Source of the DNA: Microbacterium sp. 1.5R
GTDB taxonomy: Bacteria; Actinomycetota; Actinomycetes; Actinomycetales; Microbacteriaceae
DNA: 64,000 bases
NCBI RefSeq assembly: GCF_001889265.1
Contig: NZ_CP018151.1
Coordinates: 682,001-746,000, forward strand
Direction of reading: 5' to 3'
Shown: in pieces, positions 23,036 to 31,871 of the stretch
Layout of the letters: each line of letters begins with the position of its first letter
Position numbering within the stretch: the first letter of the stretch is position 1
Notes under the pieces: generated by a model
What the model saw: only the letters and a program-made list of their open reading frames with translations
Told to the model about the DNA's origin: nothing
Database searches by the model: none
Translations under genes and position numbers: made by a program

Positions 23036-24619
23036 ATGAACCCCGAGATCATCACCTTCCTCATACTCGGTGCGGCCGTGATCGCGTTCGTGTCGAACCG
23101 CATCCCGATGGTCATCGTCGCGATGGCGGTGCCCATCGCTCTGTGGGCGACGGGAGTGCTCTCGCTCGGCGACGCCTTCGCCGGTTTCGGCGATCCCATC
23201 GTCCTGTTCATCGTCGCTCTGTTCATCGTCAGTGAGGCGCTGGATGCCACGGGCGTCACGTCGTGGGTGGGACGGCAGCTCATGCGCCGCGCCGGCAAGA
23301 GCCGTTCGCGCCTGCTGCTCATCGTGTGTCTGCTGGCCGCCGTGCTGTCGGCGGTGATCAGCATCAACGGTGCCGTGGCTGCCCTCCTTCCGATCGTGGT
23401 GCTCGTCGCGGTACGGGCAGGCGTCGCGCCGTCGCGCATGCTCCTCCCGCTCGCATTCGCCGCCGGAGCGGGGTCGCTCCTCACGCTCACCGGAACGCCG
23501 GTCAACATCCTCGTGTCCGAGGCGGCTGCGGAGGCCGGTGGGCGTGCGTTCGGGTATTTCGAGTTCGCGATCGTCGGCATCCCGATGGTCGTCCTGACGG
23601 TCGTGCTCGTGCTCGCGCTCGGAGACAGGCTCCTGCCCGAGCGCGTTCCGGACCGTCTCGAGGAGCCCGCCGACCCGAGTCACGATGCACGCGCCTGGCG
23701 CGAGACGTATGACGTCGCGCTCGATACGGGCAGCCTCTTCACGGTCGGCGAGGGCGTCGCGGAGGTGCTCATCGGGCCGAGGTCGAGCCTGATCGGCCGG
23801 GTCGTCTCGCCCGGGATGACGACGCGACAGGAGGACCTGGTGATCCTCGCGCTCCGGCACGGCAGCCGTCCGGGCGATGTGGGCGGAAGGGCGACCGGCG
23901 CGGTCACGCTGCAGGCGGGTGACTCCGTGCTCGTCCAGGGGCCGTGGGAGGCACTGCACCGCTATACGAGCTCACCCGATGTGATTCCGGTCCGCTCGCC
24001 CCAGCAGATGCAGCGGACAGTGCCGCTCGGCCGGGGTGCGCGGCGCGCGCTGGTGATCCTCGGAGCGATGGTCGTGCTCCTCGCCACGGGTGTCGTCCCG
24101 CCCGTCATCGCTGGCCTTCTCGCGGCCGGTGCCCTCATCGTCACGCGGGTGCTCACCGTGACGCAGACGTTCTCGGCGATCTCGTGGCCCACTGTCACGC
24201 TCATCGCCGGGATGATCCCGCTGTCATCGGCGTTCGTCTCCACCGGCGCCGCCGATCTCGTCGGCGACGCGGTTCTCCAGCTGGTCGGCAACACCTCGCC
24301 CCATCTCGCTCTGCTCACCATCTGCGTCGCGTCGGTGATCCTCGGGCAGTTCATCTCGAACGTGGCGACCGTGCTCGTCATCGCGCCGATCGCGGTGTCG
24401 GTCGCATCGAGCATGGGCGTCAGCGTGCAGCCGTTCATGATGGCGCTCACGGTCGTCGGAGCGGCTGCGTTCCTGACGCCGATCGCGACACCCGTGAACC
24501 TCATGGTCATGCAGCCCGCCGGCTACCGATTCGGTGACTACTGGCGTCTCGGTCTCCCACTCGTCGCGATCTACGTCGCCGTCGCGGTGCTCTACGTCCC
24601 GCTCATCTGGCCGTTCTGA
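23036..24619 (+). CDS. SLC13/CitM-type permease with RCK_C (TrkA-C) insert
   Basis: 527 aa. About 11-12 membrane segments in two halves. The first half (1-200) carries GDPIVLFIVALFIVSEALD and SINGAVAALLPIV, and the second (about 345-527) SNVATVLVIAPIAVSVAS and FLTPIATPVNLMVM, the paired signature loops of ion-transporter-superfamily permeases. Between them lies a soluble region (about 235-310) with LIGRVVSPGMTTRQEDLVILALRHG and GDSVLVQGPWEAL, an RCK_C ligand-binding domain. It probably moves dicarboxylates, sulfate or other anions with sodium or protons; the substrate is unknown. Confidence 0.85.
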   Translation: MNPEIITFLILGAAVIAFVSNRIPMVIVAMAVPIALWATGVLSLGDAFAGFGDPIVLFIVALFIVSEALDATGVTSWVGRQLMRRAGKSRSRLLLIVCLLAAVLSAVISINGAVAALLPIVVLVAVRAGVAPSRMLLPLAFAAGAGSLLTLTGTPVNILVSEAAAEAGGRAFGYFEFAIVGIPMVVLTVVLVLALGDRLLPERVPDRLEEPADPSHDARAWRETYDVALDTGSLFTVGEGVAEVLIGPRSSLIGRVVSPGMTTRQEDLVILALRHGSRPGDVGGRATGAVTLQAGDSVLVQGPWEALHRYTSSPDVIPVRSPQQMQRTVPLGRGARRALVILGAMVVLLATGVVPPVIAGLLAAGALIVTRVLTVTQTFSAISWPTVTLIAGMIPLSSAFVSTGAADLVGDAVLQLVGNTSPHLALLTICVASVILGQFISNVATVLVIAPIAVSVASSMGVSVQPFMMALTVVGAAAFLTPIATPVNLMVMQPAGYRFGDYWRLGLPLVAIYVAVAVLYVPLIWPF

Positions 24620-24636
24620 CTCCCGATCACGCGGCA

Positions 24637-25539
24637 TCACCGCACGAGGTGCGCGAGTTCCGGCCGACCGCCCAGCCGTGCCACGGTCGACGCGGCAGCC
24701 CGTGCAGCGAGATCCGCGACGCGATCCATCGACCACCCGTTCGCGATACCCCGCACGAGTCCCACGAAGAATGCGTCGCCGCCTCCCGTGCGGTCCACCA
24801 CGGTCTCGTCGTCGTCATGTGCGCGGTAGGCGCTGCCGTCCTCCCAGACGACGAGGTCGCCTTCGCCTGCCACCTCCACGGCCGCTATGCGGGGTCCGCG
24901 AGCGAGCAGCCACCGGCACGCCTCGTGAGCCGAGTCCAGGTTCGACACGGCGATCCCCGTCAGTCCTTCGGCTTCCGTGGCGTCGGCACGCACGACGTCC
25001 GCTCCGGCGAGCAGTTCGTCGCGAACCTCCGGCTCGGGCGCTCCGTCGAGCGCCACCGTCGCGTCCGCTCGTCGCGCGATCATCAGAGCGGCCGACAGTG
25101 CATCGCCCGGTTGCTGAGCCTGCAGACAGATCGTGCCTGCACGGCTGACCGCGCTCGCCGATGCCTCGACATCCGCGACGGTCAACAGCGACGTCGGCGG
25201 GACGTGCTCGAGCAGCATGCGCCGCGATGCCGGATCGACGACGTCCACCAGCACGGCCGAGCCCCCGCGCCGCACCACCCCGCAGACATCGATCGCGTCG
25301 TGCAGCAGGGCGGTGACGAGCCGTTCTCCGATGTCGTCCTCTCCGACCACGCCGACGATCGCGACCGAACCCCCGAGCTGACGAAGGCCTACGGCCTGGT
25401 TCGCGCCTTTGCCGCCGAGGAGCCGTCGCAGTTCCGATACGCTGACGGAGTCATCCGGCTCGGGGAGCGCATCTCCCCTGAGGACCAGATCCTGGGCGAT
25501 CTGGCCGAACACCGCGAAGCGGTCTCTTCTCTCCGACAT
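24637..25539 (-). CDS. PfkB-family carbohydrate kinase (ribokinase-like)
   Basis: 300 aa from the ATG at 25537-25539 (MSERRDRFAVFGQIAQDLVL). The substrate-side signature is GGKGANQAVGLRQLGG (about residues 43-58), and the C-terminal ATP/anion-hole motif DRTGGGDAFFVG contains the catalytic Asp of the G-x-G-D box. It transfers phosphate from ATP to a sugar or nucleoside in the cytoplasm. The GGKGANQA form is closest to ribokinase. It stands alone, convergent with the SLC13 permease gene and 124 bp from the oxidoreductase gene, so the substrate cannot be deduced from context. Confidence 0.88.
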   Translation of the reverse strand: MSERRDRFAVFGQIAQDLVLRGDALPEPDDSVSVSELRRLLGGKGANQAVGLRQLGGSVAIVGVVGEDDIGERLVTALLHDAIDVCGVVRRGGSAVLVDVVDPASRRMLLEHVPPTSLLTVADVEASASAVSRAGTICLQAQQPGDALSAALMIARRADATVALDGAPEPEVRDELLAGADVVRADATEAEGLTGIAVSNLDSAHEACRWLLARGPRIAAVEVAGEGDLVVWEDGSAYRAHDDDETVVDRTGGGDAFFVGLVRGIANGWSMDRVADLAARAAASTVARLGGRPELAHLVR

Positions 25540-25663
25540 GCGTGCGCCGCCCTTCGACCGTCGTGACAGCACGAGGCTAAGCGTCGACGACGCCGACCGA
25601 GAGGGCATTGCGCGAGCGGGGCGCCGCTGTTAGCCGCGATGTCGAGCGAGATGCTGCCGGTCA

Positions 25664-26680
25664 TCACCCATGCGCGTGGTTCGCTCCGGGCTGGGGGATG
25701 CGCAGCACCACGTTCCCCCGCTTGCGGCCGGTGTCGACGTGGCGGTGCGCCTCGACGATGTCGGCCAGATCGAACGTCCTGTCGATGACGGCCCGGAAGC
25801 GACCGGAATCCGCGAGGCGCACGAGGTGGGCGAGGTCCTCCGCGCCCGGCGTACCGACATTCCAGATGACGAGCTTTCCCGACCGGCGAGTGTGCCCGCG
25901 GCTCGTCAGCATCGACCGCAGATCGCTGATGACGAGCAGCAGCGCACCGCCGGGGTTGATGCGTGTCTCCACCCGGCTGAAAGGGGCATTGCCGACGCAG
26001 TCGACGATCACGTCGTACGTGTCGCCCCCCGCCGTGAAGTCCTCTCGGGTGTAGTCGGTGACCCGATCGGCGCCGAGGGACGCGACCAGTGGGACGTTGC
26101 CGCCGCTCGTGACGGCGGTGACGTCTGCTCCGAGCTGCTTCGCGAGTTGTATCGCGGCAGTGCCGACCGCGCCGGATGCTCCGTTGACGAGCACGGAGGT
26201 GCCGGGGCCGATGGCGACCTGGGCGAAGAAGCACTGCGCGGTGATGCCGCCGAACACCAGCGTCACCGCCTCTTCGAAGCTCATGGTGTCGGGAGCTCGG
26301 GTGATCGGGCCGTCGGCAGACAGGCGCACGTACTCGGCATGACCGCCGAACGCTCCGCCGGTCGAGGCGATCACCCTGTCGCCGGGTGCGAAGGCGGTGA
26401 CGCCCGAGCCGACAGCCGCGACGACGCCCGCGGCATCCATGCCCAGGATCGGCCGACTGGGACGGAACACGCCGAGTCCGAGGGCGGCGAGCACCCCGAG
26501 GCCGGCCGGGATGTCCCGAGCGCGGGCGCGATGATCGCCGACGCTCACGGTGCTCGCGTGCACGCGGATGAGCACATCGCCGGGCCGGGGCGTGGGGACC
26601 GCCCGCTGTTCGAGGCGGACCTCCTCAGGGGCGCCGAAGCGGTGGTAGACGGCCGCGGTCATGGTCGTGTCAGTGGTCAT
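25664..26680 (-). CDS. Zinc-free medium-chain dehydrogenase, NADPH:quinone-reductase type
   Basis: 338 aa. The N-terminal GroES-like domain (about 1-130: VLIRVHASTVSVGDHRARARD) lacks the Cys/His zinc ligands of alcohol dehydrogenases. The Rossmann domain has SVLVNGASGAVGTAAIQLAKQLGADVTAV. This is the quinone oxidoreductase/enoyl-reductase branch, which uses NADPH to reduce quinones or unsaturated carbonyls. The C-terminus ends HVDTGRKRGNVVLRI as usual. It is divergent from the DUF2306 gene at 26812, and the two start regions form mirror-image repeats (26678-26691 and 26801-26814). Confidence 0.9.
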   Translation of the reverse strand: MTTDTTMTAAVYHRFGAPEEVRLEQRAVPTPRPGDVLIRVHASTVSVGDHRARARDIPAGLGVLAALGLGVFRPSRPILGMDAAGVVAAVGSGVTAFAPGDRVIASTGGAFGGHAEYVRLSADGPITRAPDTMSFEEAVTLVFGGITAQCFFAQVAIGPGTSVLVNGASGAVGTAAIQLAKQLGADVTAVTSGGNVPLVASLGADRVTDYTREDFTAGGDTYDVIVDCVGNAPFSRVETRINPGGALLLVISDLRSMLTSRGHTRRSGKLVIWNVGTPGAEDLAHLVRLADSGRFRAVIDRTFDLADIVEAHRHVDTGRKRGNVVLRIPQPGANHAHG

Positions 26681-26814
26681 GTCTCGATGCTGGTCGTCCG
26701 GGGGATGCTCGTCATCGGCCAGGAAGCCCGGATCCGCTCGGCCGAAAGTACTGTTCCGAGTCCGTGCTGACGGCCGATGCCCCGGACTGTCGATGAGACG
26801 AGCATCGAGACATG
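26678..26814. repeat. Nested inverted repeats spanning a divergent promoter
   Basis: CATGTCTCGATGCT (26678-26691) and AGCATCGAGACATG (26801-26814) are exact 14-bp inverted copies, and each contains the ATG of one of the divergent genes. A second pair, GATGCTCGTC (26704-26713) and GACGAGCATC (26797-26806), is nested inside. The symmetry suggests binding sites for one regulator at both starts, or a looped structure. Confidence 0.6.
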
Positions 26815-27510
26815 TCGCAGCAGATGAAGGCCGCCCGATCGACTCCCGAGCAGAAGGAGCGGCGTCGGCGATCGAAGAGCGGGTGGCCGGCGATCACCGG
26901 CCTTCTGCTGCTCAGCGTGCTTCCCGTGATCGGTGGAGTGCTTCGTCTGCAGGAGGTGAGCGGGGAACCCGTGAGGACTCTCCTCCTGGCGTCGACGGTC
27001 GCGATCGTCGCGCACATCGTGGCGATGACCGTCTACTGCGTTCTCGGGGCGTTCCAGTTCTCACCCGCGCTGCGAACGCGGCATGCCTGGCACCGCGTGG
27101 CCGGCCGCGTTCTGATTCCCGCGGGATTCGTCGCGGCCCTCTCAGCCGCCTGGCTCGCGGTCTTCTTCGGTGGTCCACCGGAAGAACTCGCGCTCGCGAT
27201 GGTTCGTCTCGTCTTCGCCGTGGCGATGACCCTGTTCCTCGTGCGGGGCGTGCTCGCGATCACACGACCAGACTTCGTGGCGCACGGAGCCTGGATGACC
27301 CGCGCCTACGCCACCGCCGTGTCGGGCGGAACCCAGGCGCTCGTCTTCGCGCTGTGGACGATCCCCCTCGGTGAGGTCGACGCCTTCGGTGAGGCATGGC
27401 TCGTCGCCGCCGCGTTCATGATCAACAGTGCCGTGGCGGAGCTGCTCATCCGGCGCCGCTCTCGCCGGCGGACGCGCGGGGTGTCGCGCCGTGGTGCGCT
27501 TGTATCATGA
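26812..27510 (+). CDS. DUF2306-type integral membrane protein
   Basis: 232 aa with six to seven predicted membrane segments after a basic N-terminus (EQKERRRRSKSGW). Features of the DUF2306/cytochrome-b561-like group: FQFSPALRTRHAWHRVAGRVL in the second loop (conserved H-x-x-x-G) and HGAWMTRAYA later. Conserved histidines in these loops suggest possible haem or metal contact, but that is inference. The stop codon is 4 bp before the GTG of a histidine kinase gene, so it may belong to the same transcript as the two-component system. Confidence 0.7.
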   Translation: MSQQMKAARSTPEQKERRRRSKSGWPAITGLLLLSVLPVIGGVLRLQEVSGEPVRTLLLASTVAIVAHIVAMTVYCVLGAFQFSPALRTRHAWHRVAGRVLIPAGFVAALSAAWLAVFFGGPPEELALAMVRLVFAVAMTLFLVRGVLAITRPDFVAHGAWMTRAYATAVSGGTQALVFALWTIPLGEVDAFGEAWLVAAAFMINSAVAELLIRRRSRRRTRGVSRRGALVS

Positions 27511-27514
27511 CAGC

Positions 27515-28630
27515 GTGACCGGGCTCGTGCGTTCCGTGTGGAGTGCGCCGAGCGCTGTGCCCCCTCCGCCGTCCCGAGTCTGGAAGGATTGGGTGCTCCT
27601 GGCCCTCGTCGCCGTCCTGGCCGTGGTCGAGGGCATCGTCCGCACCGACCTGACGCAGCCGCTGTTCGCGGTGATCGCCCTCCTCGTCGTGCTGCCGACC
27701 GTGCTGTGGCGCCGCACGAAGCCGCTTCTCATGCTCATCATCGTGATGGTGCCGGTCGATCTGCTCCTGCCCGACTCGGCGCTGTACTCGAGTCTCTTCG
27801 TGATGGTGAACGTGTACGCCGTGTACCGGTGGGGGGCAGGTCGCGACCTCGTGATCGGGTCGGCCATCCTCCTGGCGAGCCTCGCGCTGACATTCGTCCG
27901 CGGGGAAGGCTTCGATGAACTCGTCGGGGGGTTCGCGCTGCTGCTGACGGTCGCCCTGTTCGGCATCGCCTTTCGCTACCGGGCGGGATCGAGACGACGA
28001 AGCCTCGACCGGATCCGGATGCTGGAGCGCGAGCACCTGGCTCGCGACCTGCACGACACGGTCGCCCACCATGTCTCGGCGATCGCGATCCGCGCCCAGG
28101 CGGGCATCGCGGTGGCCGGGCGGGACTCGCGCGCAGCGCAGGATGCGCTCGGCGTGATCGAGGCGGAGGCGGCCAGGACGCTGAGCGAGCTGAGGTCGAT
28201 GGTGCGAGTCCTGCGGCAGGGCGAGACGGCCGAGCTCGCGCCGAGCGCGCAGCTGGACGACATCGCGCAGCTCGCCGGAACGCGGCCGGGCGGAACGGTC
28301 GTCGTCGTCGAGGTCGCGCGCAACGACGACAGCATCCCGCCACCCGTGGCTGCCGCCGTCTTCCGTCTCGCGCAGGAATCGGTGACCAACGCCCTCCGTC
28401 ACGCGCGACAGGTCACCCGCGTCGACGTCCGCGTGGAGGCAGACGCGGGTGGTGTGCGCCTGAGAGTGACGAACGACGGAGACGTGGCCGCGTCGCCGAC
28501 TCCCGGCTTCGGCATCATCGGCATGAGGGAGCGTGCTGCCCTCCTCGGCGGTGCCTGCGAGGCGGGTCCGGCGTCAGGCGGCGGATGGATCGTCAACGCG
28601 GTGCTGCCCCGCGCCGGGTGGGCGCCATGA
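27515..28630 (+). CDS. Sensor histidine kinase (NarL-class partner, HisKA_3)
   Basis: 371 aa from the GTG at 27515, chosen because it follows the previous stop by 4 bp; an open extension to 27428 would overlap the DUF2306 gene. Four to five membrane segments (about residues 20-145) with almost no extracellular loop indicate an intramembrane-sensing kinase. The dimerisation helix has the phosphoacceptor H180 in LARDLHDTVAHHVSAIA. The HATPase domain shows AQESVTNALRHA (N box) and GFGIIGMRERAALLGG (G box). It overlaps the next gene by an ATGA and pairs with that response regulator. Signal unknown. Confidence 0.92.
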   Translation: MTGLVRSVWSAPSAVPPPPSRVWKDWVLLALVAVLAVVEGIVRTDLTQPLFAVIALLVVLPTVLWRRTKPLLMLIIVMVPVDLLLPDSALYSSLFVMVNVYAVYRWGAGRDLVIGSAILLASLALTFVRGEGFDELVGGFALLLTVALFGIAFRYRAGSRRRSLDRIRMLEREHLARDLHDTVAHHVSAIAIRAQAGIAVAGRDSRAAQDALGVIEAEAARTLSELRSMVRVLRQGETAELAPSAQLDDIAQLAGTRPGGTVVVVEVARNDDSIPPPVAAAVFRLAQESVTNALRHARQVTRVDVRVEADAGGVRLRVTNDGDVAASPTPGFGIIGMRERAALLGGACEAGPASGGGWIVNAVLPRAGWAP

Positions 28631-29313
28631 TGATCCGAGTGCTCGTCGCCGACGATCAGGAACTCGTGCGCACCGGACTGAGCATGATCCTCGGCGCCCA
28701 AACCGACATCGAAGTCGTCGGTCAGGCGGCCGACGGCACCGAAGCGGTCGCCCTCGCCCGCAGTCTGCGACCGGACGTGTGCCTGTTCGACATCCGGATG
28801 CCCGGCCTCGATGGCATCGAGGCGACCCGGATGCTCGCCGGCCCAGGGGTGCCCGATCCCATGGCCGTCGTCCTCATCACGACCTTCGACCTCGACGAGT
28901 ACGTCTTCGCGGGATTGCGGGCCGGCGCCAGAGGGTTCCTGCTCAAGGACGCCGGGTCGGAGCTGCTCGCCCAGGCGATCCGCGCCGCAGCGAGCGGTGA
29001 TGCCCTGATCGCCCCCAACGTGACGGTGCGCCTGCTCGAGGCCTTCGCCGGATCGGCCGCCCACGCACCATCGCCACCGCCGGTCGAGTCGCTGACCGAG
29101 CGCGAGGAGCAGGTGCTCGCGAAGGTGTCTGCGGGTCTGAGCAACGGCGAGATCGCGCGCGAGCTGTTCATCACCCTCAGCACGGTGAAGACGCACGTGG
29201 CGAGCCTCATGACCAAGCTCGGGGTCCGCAATCGCGTCGAGATCGCCATCTGGGCCCATCAGACGGGGCGCATGAGCCCGCGAGCCACGGGCGGGGAAAA
29301 CCGGAATCGATGA
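28627..29313 (+). CDS. LuxR/NarL-family response regulator
   Basis: 228 aa. The receiver domain (1-125) has the acidic pocket ADDQE, the phosphorylated D55 in VCLFDIRMPGLDG, and K107-type KDAGS near its end. A LuxR HTH (about 160-225) reads LTEREEQVLAKVSAGLSNGEIARELFITLSTVKTHVASLMTKLG. Translationally coupled to the kinase by ATGA. The inverted repeat CCGGTATA-N9-TATACCGG at 29366-29390, just downstream, is a plausible target in front of the surface-protein gene. Confidence 0.94.
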   Translation: MMIRVLVADDQELVRTGLSMILGAQTDIEVVGQAADGTEAVALARSLRPDVCLFDIRMPGLDGIEATRMLAGPGVPDPMAVVLITTFDLDEYVFAGLRAGARGFLLKDAGSELLAQAIRAAASGDALIAPNVTVRLLEAFAGSAAHAPSPPPVESLTEREEQVLAKVSAGLSNGEIARELFITLSTVKTHVASLMTKLGVRNRVEIAIWAHQTGRMSPRATGGENRNR

Positions 29314-29365
29314 CGGCCGGGACGCGTCGAGACAGTCCGCGGTACGCGGCAGCCAACACCGCATC

Positions 29366-29390
29366 CCGGTATATCGGAGTTGTATACCGG
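29366..29390. promoter_or_regulatory. Inverted repeat, candidate operator upstream of surface protein gene
   Basis: CCGGTATA-TCGGAGTTG-TATACCGG, perfect 8-bp arms with a 9-nt spacer, about 80 bp before the ATG at 29471. Its place between the response regulator gene and the surface-protein gene suggests regulation by that response regulator (inference). Confidence 0.5.
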
Positions 29391-29470
29391 TTGCCGCGTA
29401 ATCCCCCCGCTTTTTCCTGATCTCTTAGATGTGTCGCATTGGGAGCGACGCGAATCGGATGGGGAGAACG

Positions 29471-31108
29471 ATGACTGGGGAGCGTGGTGTCGTGCGTGCA
29501 CGGACGAAGAGGATGAATGAGGCCAGGAGAGCCGGGGGAGCGAGGCCGCGACAGCGCGGCATCGTGGCGATCATCGTGGGGATGGTCTTGGCGATCGCGG
29601 GGCTGCTCGGCTCCACCGCGCCCGCGATGGCGGCTCCGTCCGTGACCTATCCGGGGGCGATCGGCAGCGTCTCGCTCGAGAACGAGAACGGCGGTGGCCC
29701 GCTGGTGCAATGGCAGACCGTGCGGATCACGGGCGAGTGGGCCGTCCCGACCGGGGCGCAGGCAGGGGAGACCTTCGGGATGACCTTGCCCGCGGAGTTC
29801 AGCCGTCAGTCGGCCGGTGAGTTCACGATCACAGACCCCGTGACGGGTCTGGTCATGGCGAACTGCGTCGTCGCTGCCGGCCAGGGGCCGGACATGGTGT
29901 GCACTCTGACCGCAGCGGTCGACGGCCTCGAGGAGGTCGGCGGCTCGTTCTGGATGGAGGCGCGGGCTTCGCAGTCGACGACCAGCGAGACCGTCGAGTT
30001 CGACCTGGGCGACACGATCGAGATCGTCGACCTGCCCGGTGACGGTGGAGTCGTACCGGGAGATTCGGCGGAAGAGGACGAGCCCTACAAGTTCGGCGGC
30101 GCGACCGCGACCGACGGGCTCCTGAGATGGGTCATCGGGATTCCGAGCGGCTATGTCGACGATGGCGCCTTCACGATCACCGACACCCTCGATGCCGGAC
30201 TGACCGAGCACCGCTACACCGGGGAGTTCCATCTGGCGCGACGCGCTGTCGAGAACGGTGCAGTGGTCGGCGACTGGAGCGCGGTCGATTCGTCGGCCTA
30301 CGTGATCGATCTCGCCGACGACGGGCGCTCATTCGAGTTCGCCGTCACCGATCTGCCGACCGGCGGATTCGCTTACGAGCTCGTGTACTTCACGCAGGCG
30401 GATGCGCCGGTGTCCGAGGGAGATGTCTTCGGCAACCACGCGATCGTCAACACGTTCGCGACCTCGGCGACCCACACGGTCGTCGAAACGGGTGGTGGCG
30501 ACGGCAGTGGTGTCTCGTACACGACGTTCGGCATCACGAAGGAGCTCACCGGCGCGCAGGCGGATGCCGCTCGGGATGCGACCTACACCGTGCGCTATTC
30601 GGTCGAGGGTTCGGATGCGGCAGCCACAACGATGACGGTTCCGGTGGGGGAGTCGGTGCTCAGCGGACGTGCTCCGCTCGGTTCGACCTTCGTGATCGAG
30701 GAGATCGATCTGCCTGAGATCCAGGGTGTGACCTGGGGTGAGTGGACGATCACCGGCGACGGCGTCGTCGACGTCGGAGACGGCACCTTCGAGGTCACGC
30801 CGGAAACCACGGCCGGTATCGAGCTCACCCTCACCAACATCGCCAACCCGGTGCCCGTCGTGACGCCGACGCCGACTCCGACGCCGACCCCGGCCACGCC
30901 GGTTCCGACCCCGACCCCGACGCCGGTCGCAACTCCGGCACCGACTCCGGCGCCGACGCAGACCCCGGTCGCGGCTCCCGGCGAGCTCGCTCTGACGGGA
31001 GGCGAATCGGGCGCGGCATTCCTGTCGTTGGCGGTCGCACTGATCGTCGGTGGCGGACTGGCCACCGGAATCGCCGCCAGGCGCCGTTCGAGCGCCGGAC
31101 GTCGCTGA
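29471..31108 (+). CDS. Secreted surface protein with LAxTG-type sorting signal
   Basis: 545 aa from the ATG at 29471 (GGGGAGA upstream). A long n-region (RARTKRMNEARRAGG...) precedes a hydrophobic core (GIVAIIVGMVLAIAGLLG) and a signal-peptidase site after APAMA. The ectodomain is rich in Thr/Val/Glu beta-strand repeats; about residues 350-450 (ITKELTGAQADAARDATYTVRY ... TFVIEEIDLP) look like a DUF5979 domain. A Pro-Thr repeat stalk (about 460-510) leads to LALTG, a hydrophobic span and RRRSSAGRR, a sortase (class E-like, LAxTG) cell-wall anchor. Role likely adhesion or surface coating. Confidence 0.85.
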   Translation: MTGERGVVRARTKRMNEARRAGGARPRQRGIVAIIVGMVLAIAGLLGSTAPAMAAPSVTYPGAIGSVSLENENGGGPLVQWQTVRITGEWAVPTGAQAGETFGMTLPAEFSRQSAGEFTITDPVTGLVMANCVVAAGQGPDMVCTLTAAVDGLEEVGGSFWMEARASQSTTSETVEFDLGDTIEIVDLPGDGGVVPGDSAEEDEPYKFGGATATDGLLRWVIGIPSGYVDDGAFTITDTLDAGLTEHRYTGEFHLARRAVENGAVVGDWSAVDSSAYVIDLADDGRSFEFAVTDLPTGGFAYELVYFTQADAPVSEGDVFGNHAIVNTFATSATHTVVETGGGDGSGVSYTTFGITKELTGAQADAARDATYTVRYSVEGSDAAATTMTVPVGESVLSGRAPLGSTFVIEEIDLPEIQGVTWGEWTITGDGVVDVGDGTFEVTPETTAGIELTLTNIANPVPVVTPTPTPTPTPATPVPTPTPTPVATPAPTPAPTQTPVAAPGELALTGGESGAAFLSLAVALIVGGGLATGIAARRRSSAGRR

Positions 31109-31116
31109 CCCCGACA

Positions 31117-31159
31117 CGCACGGAAGCCCACTCGCGTTCGGCGAGTGGGCTTCCGTGCG
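31117..31159. terminator. 18-bp perfect stem-loop, bidirectional terminator
   Basis: CGCACGGAAGCCCACTCG pairs exactly with CGAGTGGGCTTCCGTGCG around the loop CGTTCGG, between the convergent surface-protein and small-multidrug-export genes. It serves both. Confidence 0.85.
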
Positions 31160-31174
31160 TTCGACGTCGTTGTC

Positions 31175-31717
31175 TCAGCGGATCGCGTAGACGGCGCTGC
31201 CGACGATCACCGCGACGATCGTCGTCCAGCCGATGATCGCGACAGCCTGCCAGATGAGGATGCGGACCTTGCCGACACCCGCCGCGGCGAGCATCGTCGC
31301 GGTGAACTGCGTCGGCAGCAGCAGCGGACCGAGCAGGCTGACCCCCGGCACGCCGTAGCGCTCGAACGCCCGCTGGAACTTCTCGCGGCGGGCGCCACCG
31401 CGGTCGGAGTCGATCGTGTCTGCGGGTGCCGCCTCGACGGCTCCGCCACCGGCCGCAACGGCCTGCCGGCTGCGGGACCGGTTCACGATCGCGGTGCGTG
31501 CACCGGAGCTCGCGATGACGAGCACGGCCACGCAGAGGAAGTTGCCGACGATCGCCGCGACGGCCGCGATCACCGGATTGATGCCGCCGATGATGCCGAT
31601 CGACACGGCTCCCTCGCCCTCGATGAAGGGGATGGCGCCCGCGAGGGCGACGATGAGCGGCTGAATGAGTTCAGGCACCTGGGCGACGAAGCCCTGGAAG
31701 GTCTCGATGAGATTCAT
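31175..31717 (-). CDS. Small multidrug export protein family (Sm_multidrug_ex)
   Basis: 180 aa from the ATG at 31715-31717 (MNLIETFQGFVAQ, GGAG upstream); the frame stays open to 32098 but that part lacks a start signal and is not protein-like. Membrane segments at about 15-40 (ALAGAIPFIEGEGAVSIGIIGGINP) and 45-70, a basic cytoplasmic loop with a Ala/Gly linker (about 75-115), then FERYGVPGVSLLGPLLLPTQFTATMLAAAGV. The last two blocks are the family signature, related to the DedA fold. Transport function is inferred from the family name only. Confidence 0.8.
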   Translation of the reverse strand: MNLIETFQGFVAQVPELIQPLIVALAGAIPFIEGEGAVSIGIIGGINPVIAAVAAIVGNFLCVAVLVIASSGARTAIVNRSRSRQAVAAGGGAVEAAPADTIDSDRGGARREKFQRAFERYGVPGVSLLGPLLLPTQFTATMLAAAGVGKVRILIWQAVAIIGWTTIVAVIVGSAVYAIR

Positions 31718-31841
31718 GGGTGGCTCCTGCCGGTCTGAGCGACGGTGTCTCCGTCGCGATGCATCCAGTCCACCGTCTGGCGTCGTGCTGCGGCAGTGCC
31801 GAACCGTCACTGCTTTCCGGGTGGTTCGCCCGCGGCCTCCA

Positions 31842-31853
31842 TGACATGTGTCA
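31842..31853. promoter_or_regulatory. Small palindrome upstream of kinase gene
   Basis: TGACA-TG-TGTCA lies 18 bp before the ATG at 31872. TATCGT (31860-31865), 6 nt before that ATG, could be a -10 box producing a leaderless mRNA. Confidence 0.35.
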
Positions 31854-31871
31854 CGCCCGTATCGTGGGGGC

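Noticed and set aside
30855..30990. CCGACnCCG repeat tract resembling a satellite or CRISPR-like array
   Set aside because: It encodes the Pro-Thr stalk of the surface protein; there are no spacers and no cas genes. No CRISPR array was seen in the window.
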